Part shown: in pieces, positions 45,767-55,379 of the stretch | Layout: each line of letters opens with the position of its first letter | Numbering within the stretch: position 1 is the first letter of the stretch | Assembly (NCBI GenBank): GCA_035523995.1 | Contig: DATKPQ010000035.1 | Span: 16,889 to 80,888 of the forward strand | Reading direction: 5' to 3' | From: JASHVB01 sp035523995 | GTDB lineage: Bacteria > Pseudomonadota > Alphaproteobacteria > Acetobacterales > Acetobacteraceae | DNA: 64,000 bases | Translations under genes and position numbers: made by a program | Notes under the pieces: model-generated | The model's input: only the letters and a program-made list of their open reading frames with translations | Told to the model about the DNA's origin: nothing | The model's database searches: none

Positions 45767-47062
45767 CTAAGCCTGCGCCAGAGCGCCGATCGGACGCCGT
45801 GTCATGGTCAGCATGATCAGTGCTCCGGCGACCAGCAGCACGCCGGCCAGCAGGAATGCACTGCTGAAGCTGCCTGTGGCAGCGACGATGTAACCGGTGC
45901 AGATCGGTGCGGCCAGGCCGAAGATGTTGCCACCCAGCTGCACCCAGCCCACCGCGGTACCGATGCTGCGGCCGGCATGCAGCAGGTCGTTGGTCAGTGA
46001 ATAGGTGTTCACAAACACACTCTGTACGCAGGCCAGCGAGATCATGATCAGGATCAGCAGCAGCGTCTGCGATTCCGTGAAGGGGGCGAACGACATCACC
46101 GCCGCGCCGAGCGCCAGGATCACCACCGCATAGCGACGCTTGCCGGCCTTCACCGCTTCCGGTGTCAGCACTGCATCGCAGATGCGCCCGAACATGATGG
46201 TCAGCAGCGCCGCGCCAAAATAGCAGATGCCGGTATCGAGACCGGAATGCAGGATGTTCATGCCGCGGCTTTGCACCAGGTAGGACGGCAACCAGGTCAG
46301 GAACAAATACTGGGTGTAGTTGACGCAGCCCTGTGTCAAGAACAGACCCCACATCGTCTGGTAGCTAAGCAATTCGCGCAGCTTCATGCCGTGGGTGTAC
46401 GTGGCGCCGCCCGGGCTGCGTTCCCGCAAGATCAACTGACGTTCCTGCTCCGGCAGCCATTTTGCCTGGTCTGGATCACGAAAGAACGCAAGCCACACCA
46501 GCACCCAAACGCCACCCATGGCCCCCGACAGCACGAATGCCATGCGCCAGCCGACCACGCCGAGCAACCACGCGATGATGACGGAGCAAACCGCAGTGCC
46601 GAACGCCGGCCCGGACGCGAAGATCGACATCGCGTAAGCGCGTTCCTTGACCGGCGCCCATTCGCGCACCGCACGCGCACCCAACGGGAATGTCGGCGAT
46701 TCCCCGACACCCAACATCAGGCGAGTTATGAACAAAAACGCATAGCTGAAAGCACCGGCGGTCAAGGCGGTCGCGGCAGACCAGAACGTGAGACAGATGG
46801 CGGCGGTCTTGCGTGTTCCCCAGCGGTCCAGGATCATCCCTGCCGGCAATTGCATCGGCGCGTAGGTCCATATGAAAGCCGAGAGCAGGTAGCCGGTGGC
46901 GACCGGCGTGAGTACGAAAACATGTCGCAGGATCGGCATCGCAATCGACAGGACCGTGCGATCGAAATAGTTGATCAGCGTCATCGTGAAAAGCAGGAAA
47001 TAAATGAGAAAGCGCTTGCGGGAAACGGTAACCGAGATGACGCCGTCTACACTGGTCGACAT
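45767..47062 (-). CDS. MFS transporter, anion:cation symporter (ACS) type
   Basis: The 431-residue carrier has 12 predicted helices and matches the ACS family of organic-anion importers (glucarate, hexuronate, galactonate). It has LINYFDRTVLSIAMPILRH at helix 1, the loop motif ILDRWGTRKTAAI, LGVGESPTFPLGARAVREW and a long central loop. It could import a sugar acid, which would suit the nearby L-2-hydroxyglutarate oxidase-like and DenD-like genes, but this is inference. Confidence 0.87.
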   Translation of the reverse strand: MSTSVDGVISVTVSRKRFLIYFLLFTMTLINYFDRTVLSIAMPILRHVFVLTPVATGYLLSAFIWTYAPMQLPAGMILDRWGTRKTAAICLTFWSAATALTAGAFSYAFLFITRLMLGVGESPTFPLGARAVREWAPVKERAYAMSIFASGPAFGTAVCSVIIAWLLGVVGWRMAFVLSGAMGGVWVLVWLAFFRDPDQAKWLPEQERQLILRERSPGGATYTHGMKLRELLSYQTMWGLFLTQGCVNYTQYLFLTWLPSYLVQSRGMNILHSGLDTGICYFGAALLTIMFGRICDAVLTPEAVKAGKRRYAVVILALGAAVMSFAPFTESQTLLLILIMISLACVQSVFVNTYSLTNDLLHAGRSIGTAVGWVQLGGNIFGLAAPICTGYIVAATGSFSSAFLLAGVLLVAGALIMLTMTRRPIGALAQA

Positions 47063-47297
47063 GAACGTTCCTTAAAGTGTAACCTGTTTTTCGCTGCACC
47101 GCAGCCGTCTGTCCGGCAATCTGCTTCGCTGTGCAAAGCACGTCAACCGCCATGAGCCGCAGGCTCGACGACATTCATCGCCGCTGCAGAAGTTAACCAA
47201 CAGCCACCAATGTGGTAACCTTGGTAGAATGCCCGGCATCACTGGTGCCCTCGCCGCCCGCCTCGTATATTATCTGCCCGCAACGAAGGAAACCGAC

Positions 47298-48404
47298 GTG
47301 GACGAAGTCGAATGCATCGTGGTGGGCGCCGGCGTCATCGGTCTTGCGGTGGCGCGCACCTTGGCGCTGGCCGGGCGCGAGGTGATCGTGCTGGACGCCG
47401 CCAGCGGCATCGGCACCGAAACGTCCTCGCGCAACAGCGAGGTGATTCACGCCGGCATCTACTATCCCGCCAACAGCCTGATGGCACGGTTCTGCGTCAC
47501 CGGGCGCCGCATGCTGTACGCGTATTGCCGCGAGACAGGCGTGCCGCACCGCAACTGCGGCAAACTGATCGCCGCCACCAACGCCGAGGAAGACGCATTG
47601 CTCGCTGGCATCCAGCGTCGCGCCGAGGCGAACGGCGTCGAAGGCATGCGCGTGCTGACCGCCGCCGAGGCGATCGCCATGGAACCCAACCTACGCTGCA
47701 CCAGCGCGCTGCATTCCCCCGCCACCGGCATCATCGACAGCCACGCCTACATGCTCGCGTTGCAAGGTGACGCGGAAAATGCCGGCGCGACCTGCGTGTT
47801 CCTGAGCCCGGTAACCGGTGCACAAATCGTGCAAGGCGGAATCGAGCTATCCGTCGGCGGCAGCGAACCGATGCGTCTACGCTGCCGTTTGCTGGTGAAT
47901 TCCGCCGGCCTGCATGCGCCGTTCCTGGCAAGCAAAATCGAAGGCTTGCCGCCACATCACGTGCCGGCGGCGTATTATGCCAAAGGCAACTACTTCACCC
48001 TCTCCGGCCGCTCGCCATTTTCGCGGCTGATCTATCCGGTGCCTGTGCCGGGCGGACTGGGCGTGCATCTGACAATCGATCTCGGCGGCCAGGCGCGCTT
48101 CGGTCCCGACGTACAGTGGATCGACGATATCGACTACACCGTCGACCCCGCGCGCGCCGACAGTTTCTATGCGGCTGTGCGCAAATACTGGCCCGCGTTG
48201 CAGGATGGCGCCTTGCAGCCGGGCTATGCCGGCATCCGCCCCAAGATCGTGCCACGCGGGGCACCGGCGCAGGATTTCGTCGTGCAGGGCCCGCAGCAGC
48301 ACGGCGTCCCCGGCCTGATCAATTTGTTCGGAATCGAATCGCCGGGGCTGACTGCATCGCTGGCCCTGGCGCAGTACGTGGCTGAGGTGGCCACCGCCTC
48401 GTAA
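47298..48404 (+). CDS. L-2-hydroxyglutarate oxidase/dehydrogenase-like FAD enzyme
   Basis: This 368-residue DAO-family flavoprotein has the FAD-binding IVVGAGVIGLAVARTLALAG and the L2HGDH signature ETSSRNSEVIHAGIYYP, followed by NCGKLIAA and the late GYAGIRPKIVPRG and LFGIESPGLTASLALA. Enzymes of this type oxidise L-2-hydroxyglutarate and feed electrons to the respiratory chain. GTG at 47298 preceded by AACGAAGGA is the likely start; an upstream ATG at 47229 would add 23 residues without similarity. It is divergent from the ACS transporter. Confidence 0.88.
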   Translation: MDEVECIVVGAGVIGLAVARTLALAGREVIVLDAASGIGTETSSRNSEVIHAGIYYPANSLMARFCVTGRRMLYAYCRETGVPHRNCGKLIAATNAEEDALLAGIQRRAEANGVEGMRVLTAAEAIAMEPNLRCTSALHSPATGIIDSHAYMLALQGDAENAGATCVFLSPVTGAQIVQGGIELSVGGSEPMRLRCRLLVNSAGLHAPFLASKIEGLPPHHVPAAYYAKGNYFTLSGRSPFSRLIYPVPVPGGLGVHLTIDLGGQARFGPDVQWIDDIDYTVDPARADSFYAAVRKYWPALQDGALQPGYAGIRPKIVPRGAPAQDFVVQGPQQHGVPGLINLFGIESPGLTASLALAQYVAEVATAS

Positions 48405-48423
48405 GCGCTGGTCACGTTCCCGG

Positions 48424-48550
48424 TGTCATTGTGAGCCCCGTGTCATCGCGAGGAACGTAGCAACGAAGCAACCTCGTTCCGGCAAGCCTCCGGACCGTCC
48501 GAATGCGTCCCGATCGATACGGCGTCGATGGCCGGGTCAAGCCCGGCCAT
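48424..48550. repeat. Partial CATTGCGAG-type repeat plus ATGGCCGGG hairpin
   Basis: A degenerate half-copy of the CATTGCGAG/GAAGCAACC element covers about 48424-48475. ATGGCCGGGTCAAGCCCGGC(CAT) at 48528-48550 is a perfect short hairpin. Together they occupy much of the 361-bp gap between genes; the rest shows no gene. Confidence 0.6.
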
Positions 48551-48765
48551 GACGAAAAACCTGTGGCGCGCCGCATTTTCATGCAGCCGCGCGTCGGCCC
48601 GTCCGGCCGGTGGCAACGCGCAATGACATGTTGCGCTTCTGCAATTCGCACCGCGGGCCGGTCCCGCCACGCCTGCCGCCGGCACGGACAGGCCAGCAAG
48701 CCCGGCCTTGGTCACGGTGCTTCGCCGAGCCATGTTCCCGCGATCCATCCGGAGGATCAGGCCCG

Positions 48766-49761
48766 ATGCACATCACCATCCTGGGCGGCGGCGGTTTTCT
48801 CGGCCGCAAGCTCGCCGCCCGTCTCGCCGCCGACGGCAACCTGGGCGCCGACCCAATCACCAAGCTCACCTTGTTCGACCTCGCCGCCCCGCCGAAGCCG
48901 GCAAGCGCCCGCTTCCCCATCACAGCACTGGGCGGCGACATCGTTGACCTGCCGGAGCAAGCCATCCCACCGGGCACCGACGTGGTGTGCCACCTGGCTG
49001 CGGTGGTCAGCGCCCAGGCCGAGGCCGACTACGACCTCGGCCGCCGCGTCAACCTGCGCGGCACCGACGCGGTGGTGGACGCCTGCCGCCGTCTCACCGC
49101 CGCCGGCGGCAAGCCGCCGCGCGTGGTTTTCACCAGTTCCGTCGCCAGCTTCAGCGGCACCCAGAACTCCGTGCTGTCCGATGACGCCCGCCAGCTCCCC
49201 GGCAATAGCTACGGCGCCCAGAAGGCCGCCGCCGAGCTGATCCTCGCCGACGCCTCCCGTCGCGGCTTCCTCGACGCCGTCACGCTACGGCTACCCACCA
49301 TCATCGTCCGCCCAGGCCGCCCCAACCGCGCCGCGTCCTCATTTTTCTCCGCCATTGTCCGCGAGCCCCTGCTCGGGCTGGAAACCGACCTGCCCGTGCC
49401 CGACGACTTCGCCGCCTGGGTCGCCAGCCCGCGCCGCGCCATCGACTGGCTGCTGCACGCCGCCGTGCTGGACACCTCACCGATGAGGCTGGACCGCAGC
49501 GTCAACCCGCCCGGCATCAGCACCACAATCGCCCACCTCCTGCAGGCGCTGGACCAGGTGCAGCCGGGCGCTTCCGCGCTGATACGCCGCATCGAGGACC
49601 CAGCCATCGCTGCCATCGTCGGCACCTGGCCACCCGCCTTCGAGCCGCTGCGCGCCCGTACCCTCGGTTTCAGTGCCCACGAGCCGCTTGCCGATGTGGT
49701 GCGCGCCTTCATCGAGGACGACCTCGCCGCCACCAAGGCCGAACGCGGCATCGCACCGTAA
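48766..49761 (+). CDS. DenD-like NAD-dependent sugar-acid dehydrogenase (epimerase fold)
   Basis: This 331-residue extended SDR protein starts HITILGGGGFLGRKLAARLA, has VCHLAAVVSAQAEADYDL, TSSVASFSG and the catalytic Tyr/Lys as SYGAQKAAAELIL, then DAVTLRLPTIIVRPGRPN. This pattern matches D-erythronate dehydrogenase (DenD) and close relatives that oxidise four-carbon sugar acids. GGAGGA lies 9 bases before the ATG at 48766. Usual DenD partners (OtnK kinase, OtnC/aldolase, OtnI) are not nearby, so the pathway is incomplete in this window. Confidence 0.82.
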   Translation: MHITILGGGGFLGRKLAARLAADGNLGADPITKLTLFDLAAPPKPASARFPITALGGDIVDLPEQAIPPGTDVVCHLAAVVSAQAEADYDLGRRVNLRGTDAVVDACRRLTAAGGKPPRVVFTSSVASFSGTQNSVLSDDARQLPGNSYGAQKAAAELILADASRRGFLDAVTLRLPTIIVRPGRPNRAASSFFSAIVREPLLGLETDLPVPDDFAAWVASPRRAIDWLLHAAVLDTSPMRLDRSVNPPGISTTIAHLLQALDQVQPGASALIRRIEDPAIAAIVGTWPPAFEPLRARTLGFSAHEPLADVVRAFIEDDLAATKAERGIAP

Positions 49762-49906
49762 CGCCGGTTCACGCGCCTCAGGCTTCCACGGGCCAGAATT
49801 GACTTTTTATCCCGGCCAGGGGGAAATCAGCAAAGTTTCGGTTGAATGCTGTATTGCGCCGTTCCAAAAGATTACCGACTTTAAATTCTGTTTCCGGACG
49901 ACGCGT

Positions 49907-51775
49907 ATGTCTGCTCTCTCAGGCGATTCAACTATTGCGGGCACATCCGATCGCCCGCTCGCCGAGAGTGGTGCGTCCGCTCGACGCGACATACCCCACG
50001 TCCCGGCCCACCGCCCGCGGCGGCACTTGGGTGAAGCGGTACTGCACGCGCCGCAAACCCTGCGCGCACTCGTGCGCGCCGATGAAATCTGGCTGGTCGC
50101 CCTGTCCGCCTTCGTGGGCTGCGGCGCCGGCCTGATCGACTGCGGCATGACCGAGGCAGCGCAACTCTGCCACCAGTTCCTGTTCGGCATCCCATACAAT
50201 ATGCGGCTCAGCGCCATGCCATCGCTGGACGCCTACCGCACGGTGCTGGTGCCTTCTTTCGGCGGACTCGTGCTGGGCTTGTTCGGCCTGGGAATCGCCC
50301 TGTACCGCCAGCGCCGCGCCGTGGACCCGATCGAGGCCAACGCGCTGTACGGTGGCCGCATGTCGCTCACCGACAGCGTGGTCGTGATGCTGCAGACCAT
50401 CATGTCCAACGGCGTCGGCGCTTCCATCGGGCTGGAGGCCGGCTACACCCAGATGGGATCTGCCATCGCCTCCCGCCTCGGCCGCATGTTCCGCGTGCGG
50501 CGCAGCGACATGCGCCTGCTGGTCGGCTGCGGTGCCGCGGGCGCCATCGCCGGCGCCTTCAACGCACCGCTGACCGGCGCGTTCTACGGCTTCGAACTCG
50601 TCATCGGCACCTACACGCTGGCGACATTCGCCCCGGTCGCGGTCTCCGCCATCGTCGCGGTGTCGGTCGTGCACGCGCTGGGCAGCCACATTTTCGAATT
50701 ATCCGTCCAGGCGCCCAGAGCGGTGGAGGCTCTCGACTACATCCCTATCCTGGCGCTGGGGATGATTTGCGCACTGGTGGGCATCGCCATCATGCGCGGC
50801 GTCACCCTCACCGAGGAGTTGTTCCGCCGCAGTGGCGTACCGATCTGGCTGCGCCCGGCGGTCGGCGGCCTCGCAGTCGGCTCGCTCGGGTTGGTCACCC
50901 CGGCAGTATTGTCGTCAGGCCACGGCGACCTGCGGGCCGTCATCGAGACACCCTATCCGCTGACCTTCGTCGCAATGCTGGTGGTGCTGAAGTCCGCCGC
51001 GTCGGCCATCTCCATCGGTTCCGGCTTCCGCGGCGGCTTGTTCTTTGCGTCCTTGTTCCTGGGCGCAGTGCTGGGCAAGACATTCGGCGGCGTGCTGGCG
51101 ATCGTCAGCACGGCACACGCCGTGCCTTCGGTCCTGTGCTCTCTGGTCGGCATGAGCGGTTTGGCCGTGGCCATCATCGGCGGGCCGCTGACGATGGGGT
51201 TCCTGACACTGGAAAGCACCGGCAGCCTGCCACTCACCATTGCGGTGCTGGCCGCCTGCATCGTCTCGTCGCTGACCGTGCGGCGCACCTTCGGCTACTC
51301 CTTCGCGACCTGGCGTTTCCACCTGCGCGGCGAGGTGATCCGCAGTGCCGTGGATATCGGCTGGATGCGCAACCTGACCGTCGGGCGAATGATGCGCCGC
51401 GAGGTGCGCACGGTGCGCGCCGCCACGCCGCTGCCGGCGTTCAAGCGCGATTTCCCGCTGGGCTCCACGCAACGCGTGGTGGTGCTGGACAATGCCGATC
51501 GTTACACCGGTATCGCGTTCCCGCCCGAGGCGCACGCGGACGCGCAGGACGAGCACACGGTCGGCGACATCACGCACCACACGGATGCAATGCTGCTGCC
51601 GCAGATGACGATCAAGGAAGCGGTGGCGATGTTCGAAAACGCCGAAAGCGACGTGCTCGCCGTGGTGGACGGTCCCGAGACGAAGCAGGTGATCGGCCTT
51701 CTCACAGAGCAATACGCGCTGCGGCGCTACAGCGAGGAACTGGACCGCAGGCGCCGGGAGCTATCGGGGGAATAA
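49907..51775 (+). CDS. ClC-family chloride channel/antiporter with C-terminal CBS region
   Basis: This 622-residue membrane protein has the ClC fold with about 18 helices. The external-gate glutamate motif reads GVGASIGLEAGYTQ in place of the usual G(K/R)EGP, and the GxFxP region reads GSGFRGGLFFAS without the proline. The segment AGAIAGAFNAPLTGAFYGFE is well conserved. Residues about 490-620 form a cytoplasmic region ending in a CBS-like part (VGDITHHTDAMLLPQMTI and DVLAVVDGPETKQVIGLL). Transport could be channel-like or coupled; the altered motifs make this uncertain. The ATG at 49907 lacks a clear Shine-Dalgarno. The frame is open upstream without similarity. Confidence 0.85.
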   Translation: MSALSGDSTIAGTSDRPLAESGASARRDIPHVPAHRPRRHLGEAVLHAPQTLRALVRADEIWLVALSAFVGCGAGLIDCGMTEAAQLCHQFLFGIPYNMRLSAMPSLDAYRTVLVPSFGGLVLGLFGLGIALYRQRRAVDPIEANALYGGRMSLTDSVVVMLQTIMSNGVGASIGLEAGYTQMGSAIASRLGRMFRVRRSDMRLLVGCGAAGAIAGAFNAPLTGAFYGFELVIGTYTLATFAPVAVSAIVAVSVVHALGSHIFELSVQAPRAVEALDYIPILALGMICALVGIAIMRGVTLTEELFRRSGVPIWLRPAVGGLAVGSLGLVTPAVLSSGHGDLRAVIETPYPLTFVAMLVVLKSAASAISIGSGFRGGLFFASLFLGAVLGKTFGGVLAIVSTAHAVPSVLCSLVGMSGLAVAIIGGPLTMGFLTLESTGSLPLTIAVLAACIVSSLTVRRTFGYSFATWRFHLRGEVIRSAVDIGWMRNLTVGRMMRREVRTVRAATPLPAFKRDFPLGSTQRVVVLDNADRYTGIAFPPEAHADAQDEHTVGDITHHTDAMLLPQMTIKEAVAMFENAESDVLAVVDGPETKQVIGLLTEQYALRRYSEELDRRRRELSGE

Positions 51776-51788
51776 CCCGGCGCTTATA

Positions 51789-51957
51789 TGTCATTGCAAG
51801 GCGCGCAGCGACGAAGCAACCTCGGTCAAGCGGCGCGCCACCTCAACATGTCATTGCGGGGCGCGCAGCGACGAAGCAATCTCCAACACAGTGAGCCGCG
51901 ATAGAGCGGTTCGCCAGCAAGGGCGATTGCTTCGTCGCTGCGCACCCCGCAATGACA
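51789..51957. repeat. Long palindrome with 33-bp arms plus an extra half-copy
   Basis: The arms at 51849-51881 and 51925-51957 (beginning TGTCATTGCGGGGCGCGC) are reverse complements with one mismatch, around a 43-nt loop. A third, direct copy of the left arm lies at 51789-51820. It belongs to the same family as 42643-42739. It lies in the 522-bp gap after the ClC gene, where I see no gene. Confidence 0.85.
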
Positions 51958-52297
51958 CCATGGCAGCCGCCGCGGTAAGTCGGTGATTTGACTGCCTGAT
52001 ATTCACACCGAATGCGAAGGCTTTATCAGGCAGTACGGCAAGTTAGTGGCTATTGGTCACCGCCCCCACCCGGCGAGCAATCAGTACCGCTCGTCCTTGC
52101 CCCAATAGTCGATCTCCGAAGTCCCGCCGCCTCCGCCGCAGCCAGCCGCTTCCGCCTGTCCCGGCCGCCGCCGCACGGACAGTCAATCATTCTTACCAAA
52201 CGATGTTTTTTTCATTGACATCCCAATCCGGCCGCCGTATCCTCCCCGCCGTTTTTGCAACGCCCAGACGAAAGGCTACGACAGCAACCGCACCGCC

Positions 52298-53176
52298 ATG
52301 ATCAGCAACACGCTCTCCGCTCCGGCCGGCGCCTGCGCTCCCGATGCAGATCGGGTCGGCCCCGCCATGCCCGAAAATCTCGCGCGCCTGCTTTATATCT
52401 TTCGCCTCCTGCTCGACTGTGGCCGCCGTTTCCCTGCCATCATCGAGCGTTCCGCGGCCGCGCGCGATTTCCGGCTCTTCTCTGCCGTGTTCGCGACCAG
52501 CAAGCTGCCCGTTATCCTTGCTCACATCCACCGCGGGGTCCTGCGCGCCGCCGCACTCGAATCGCTATTGCTCGGGCGCGCCGCGACTGGCCACGACGTG
52601 GCGGCAACACCGCCCGCCACGCACCCCGCTCCCGCCGCGCACGCCAACCCCCACCCCTGCGATGAACCATTCCCCGCCCAGGTCGCGCGCCTGACCGCCG
52701 AGCGCACCCAGTACGACACCTCAGTCGATCCGAACAACCTGGTCACGGCAGAGCAAATCGAGGCCGAAGTCCGCGCCCGTCCGATCGGCCGCACCATTGC
52801 GGACATCCGCCGCGATCTCGGCATTGTCGCCATCATGTGCACCAACGAGTTCTGGGACACGATGGTGGACGCCATCGCCTCCTATCAGGACGGCGCGGCG
52901 GCGGAGACCCTCGACGCCACGCTGCCCGAGCCGGAGCCGCCGCCCCAGCAAGCCGAGGAAGACCCACATCCGGAACCAATAAATCGCAGTCCAATTCCGT
53001 ACCCGCGCCCGGCACCGGGACGCAACAGCGGCAAGCCGCGAATCGCGTTGTTCCGCCCCGGGCCTGCGTCAGCGCGACCGCGCATACATGTTCCGCCACT
53101 GCACAGACATGCTGCCGTTACGCCCGCGGCCACAGGCCCACCCCAACGCGCAGCGGCGTTGCAACGCGCCGCCTGA
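52298..53176 (+). CDS. Hypothetical protein, orphan
   Basis: This 292-residue protein is not recognised. It has a helical N-terminal part (residues 25-100; MPENLARLLYIFRLLLDCGR), an Ala/Pro/His-rich linker, and a short conserved-looking block VRARPIGRTIADIRRDLGIV with FWDTMVDAIASYQDG after it. The C-terminal third is Pro/Arg-rich and probably disordered. Short proteins with a related RPIG-x-x-I-x-D-I-x-R-D-L-G-I block occur in Acetobacteraceae as unnamed families, to my knowledge without assigned function. No neighbour suggests a role. The start is uncertain; an ATG at 52367 is also possible. Confidence 0.5.
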   Translation: MISNTLSAPAGACAPDADRVGPAMPENLARLLYIFRLLLDCGRRFPAIIERSAAARDFRLFSAVFATSKLPVILAHIHRGVLRAAALESLLLGRAATGHDVAATPPATHPAPAAHANPHPCDEPFPAQVARLTAERTQYDTSVDPNNLVTAEQIEAEVRARPIGRTIADIRRDLGIVAIMCTNEFWDTMVDAIASYQDGAAAETLDATLPEPEPPPQQAEEDPHPEPINRSPIPYPRPAPGRNSGKPRIALFRPGPASARPRIHVPPLHRHAAVTPAATGPPQRAAALQRAA

Positions 53177-53651
53177 CGACCCCAATCAGACCGACTAACC
53201 GCCCGGGACCGGAGCACTGCCAGTCCCGCCGTCCTGATTCGTGCCGCCGCCATTGCGCCGCGGCAGACCGTATCACCAGCAGCACCCGTCTCCCCCGCCT
53301 CGCAGTGCGCGGACCAGCAAGAGCGCCTCGCGCAAATGGCCAGTAGACGCATGCAGATAGCCAGGGATGCCGCCCGACCACAGCAACGCACGACAGACCG
53401 GCAGACGGTGCCCCAGCCGAACATGCCGGCCGCCACCCTATCTGCGTTCATCGGCGTGCATCCGCGGCTGAATCCCTGTCTTCCCCACCACCCGCACCGC
53501 ATGTGCGGCATGTCCCGACGCTCACCCCCACCGACACGCCACGTAACCGCACAAACCCCGTCTCATCGCACGCGAACTGAGACGCGCACGAGACTCCCCC
53601 ACCGGCACCGGCCAGGCCGGCACACGGGGTCCCGCCAAATCCAGACCCGCC
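53177..53651. other. 475-bp region without a recognisable gene
   Basis: Open frames across this stretch are Pro/Arg/Thr-rich and resemble GC-bias artefacts. I see no promoter, terminator or repeat that can be supported. Confidence 0.5.
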
Positions 53652-54503
53652 CTACTCCGCCCCGCGCTGCGCCAGCCGGAACGGCGCGGCCGGATACACC
53701 CCCAGCACCCGCACTTCCGAAGAAAAGAACGTCAGTTCCTCCAATGCCCGCCGCAGCGCCGGTTGCTCCGGATGACCATCGGCATCGCACAGGAACTGCG
53801 TCGCGACGAACTCGCCGCCGATCATATAACTTTCCAACTTCGTCATGTTCACGCCGTTGGTGGCGAACCCGCCCAGCGCCTTGTACAGCGCCGCCGGCAC
53901 GTTCCTCACCCGGAACACGAACGTCGTCATCAGGTGTGACGCCGCCGGATCGCGCCCCACCGGCTTGCGCGCCATCACATAGAAGCGGGTCGTGTTGTGC
54001 GCCGCGTCCTCGATGTTCTCCCGCAGGACCTGCAGGCCATAAATCTCGGCCGCCAGCGACGACGCAATCGCCGCCTCCTCCTTGCGTCCCCATTCAGCGA
54101 CAAGTTGGGCCGCGCCGGCGGTATCCGCCTGCACCACCGGCGTCAGCCCCAGAGAGCGCAGGCTATGCCGCACCTGCCCCAGCGCCACGGTGTGCGAATG
54201 CGCCCGCTTCAGATCCGGCAACGTCGCGCCCCGCACCGCCAGCAAGCAATGCTCCACCCGCTGGAAATGCTCGCCGATCACGAACAATCCCGATCCGGGC
54301 AGCAGGTGATGGATATCAGGCACCCGCCCGGCCAAACTGTTCTCACATGGTAACATGCCCAAATCGGCGGTACCGTCGCGCACCGCCTCCATCGCCGTCT
54401 CGAACGACTCGCAGGGCAGCGTTTTCAAATCCGGATAGGCCGTGCGGCAGGCCAGGTCGGAATAGGCGCCCGGCTGGCCCTGGAACGCGATCACCCCACT
54501 CAT
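53652..54503 (-). CDS. pheA: Prephenate dehydratase
   Basis: Prephenate dehydratase converts prephenate to phenylpyruvate in phenylalanine synthesis. The 283-residue protein starts VIAFQGQPGAYSDLACR, has the catalytic region LPCENSLAGRVPDIHHLL and HNTTRFYVMAR (Thr-Arg-Phe), and a C-terminal ACT domain (about 190-280) with ALYKALGGFATNGVNMTKLE and ESYMIGG, the phenylalanine-binding site. No chorismate mutase domain is fused. It is coupled to kdsB by an ATGA overlap. Confidence 0.95.
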   Translation of the reverse strand: MSGVIAFQGQPGAYSDLACRTAYPDLKTLPCESFETAMEAVRDGTADLGMLPCENSLAGRVPDIHHLLPGSGLFVIGEHFQRVEHCLLAVRGATLPDLKRAHSHTVALGQVRHSLRSLGLTPVVQADTAGAAQLVAEWGRKEEAAIASSLAAEIYGLQVLRENIEDAAHNTTRFYVMARKPVGRDPAASHLMTTFVFRVRNVPAALYKALGGFATNGVNMTKLESYMIGGEFVATQFLCDADGHPEQPALRRALEELTFFSSEVRVLGVYPAAPFRLAQRGAE

Positions 54504-55243
54504 GCCCGCCCCGCCGGAGCCAGCAGGCGACGCGCCCGTTCCAGATCCTCCGGCGTATCCACCCCGAAGGGTCCGTGGTCGATCCGCGCGCAGCCGATGC
54601 GCATGCCTGCCTCCAATGCCCGCAATTGCTCAAGGTTCTCCCGCAGCTCCAGCGGGGACGGCGGCAGCGCGACATACCGGGTCAGCGCCGCGTGGCGATA
54701 CGCATAGATGCCGACATGATGCCAGCGCGGCCCCTCCCCCCAGGGAATCGGCTGCCGCGAGAAATACAGCGCCGGCGCCACCATCTGCCCCTCGCCAAAA
54801 GCGCAGGCCGCCTTCACGAAAGATGCGGTGTTGGCCTCCGCCTCCGACACGATGGGCACCACCAGCGTGCCGATATCGATTCCAGGATCGGCCAATGGCG
54901 CCACGGCCATCCGCAATTGCTCCGCGGAAAGCGTCGGGAAATCCCCCTGCAAGTTGACCACCACGTCATGCCGGCCCTCAGGATCCAGCTCGGCCAGTGC
55001 GGCAAACACGCGGTCGGACCCCGAAGGCAGCGCCGGGTCGGTCAGCACGGCACGTCCGCCGGCCGCACGGACCGCTTCGGCGATCGCCGCATCGCCGCAA
55101 GCGACCGCAACGGGACCGAGGTCCGCCGCCCGCCCCAGCTCCAGCATATGCACGATCATCGGCCGGCCGTTTATAGCGGCCAGCGGCTTGTTCGGCAGAC
55201 GGGTCGAGGCGAGCCGTGCCGGGATGACGACAATAGGGTTCAA
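54500..55243 (-). CDS. kdsB: KdsB, CMP-KDO synthetase
   Basis: KdsB activates 3-deoxy-manno-octulosonate with CTP for lipid A-core assembly. The 247-residue protein begins IVVIPARLASTRLPNKPLA (nucleotide-binding loop), has GSDRVFAALAELD, VVNLQGDFPTLS and the late IYAYRHAALTRYVALPPSPLE with GVDTPEDLERAR at the end. In most homologues the strand reads NVQGDEP; Phe-Pro here is a modest change. It is divergent from the cytochrome c gene, an arrangement common in alphaproteobacteria. Confidence 0.95.
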   Translation of the reverse strand: MNPIVVIPARLASTRLPNKPLAAINGRPMIVHMLELGRAADLGPVAVACGDAAIAEAVRAAGGRAVLTDPALPSGSDRVFAALAELDPEGRHDVVVNLQGDFPTLSAEQLRMAVAPLADPGIDIGTLVVPIVSEAEANTASFVKAACAFGEGQMVAPALYFSRQPIPWGEGPRWHHVGIYAYRHAALTRYVALPPSPLELRENLEQLRALEAGMRIGCARIDHGPFGVDTPEDLERARRLLAPAGRA

Positions 55244-55379
55244 GAGATCAAGGCGGGTTGAAGGGGCAGGGTCGTTTCCCTATGGTGACCGCAGCTTATG
55301 GACGAGATCGGTCCCACGCAACGGCGGCCGGCGGGTCCTTTTGCGTCGCGTCGCCGATCGAGGGGGGAATCCGGGCCGC

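Noticed and set aside
53336..55261. 641-codon open frame on the plus strand
   Set aside because: It is antisense to pheA and kdsB, which have clear family motifs; its composition (Pro, Arg, Ser, Thr) is a GC-bias artefact.
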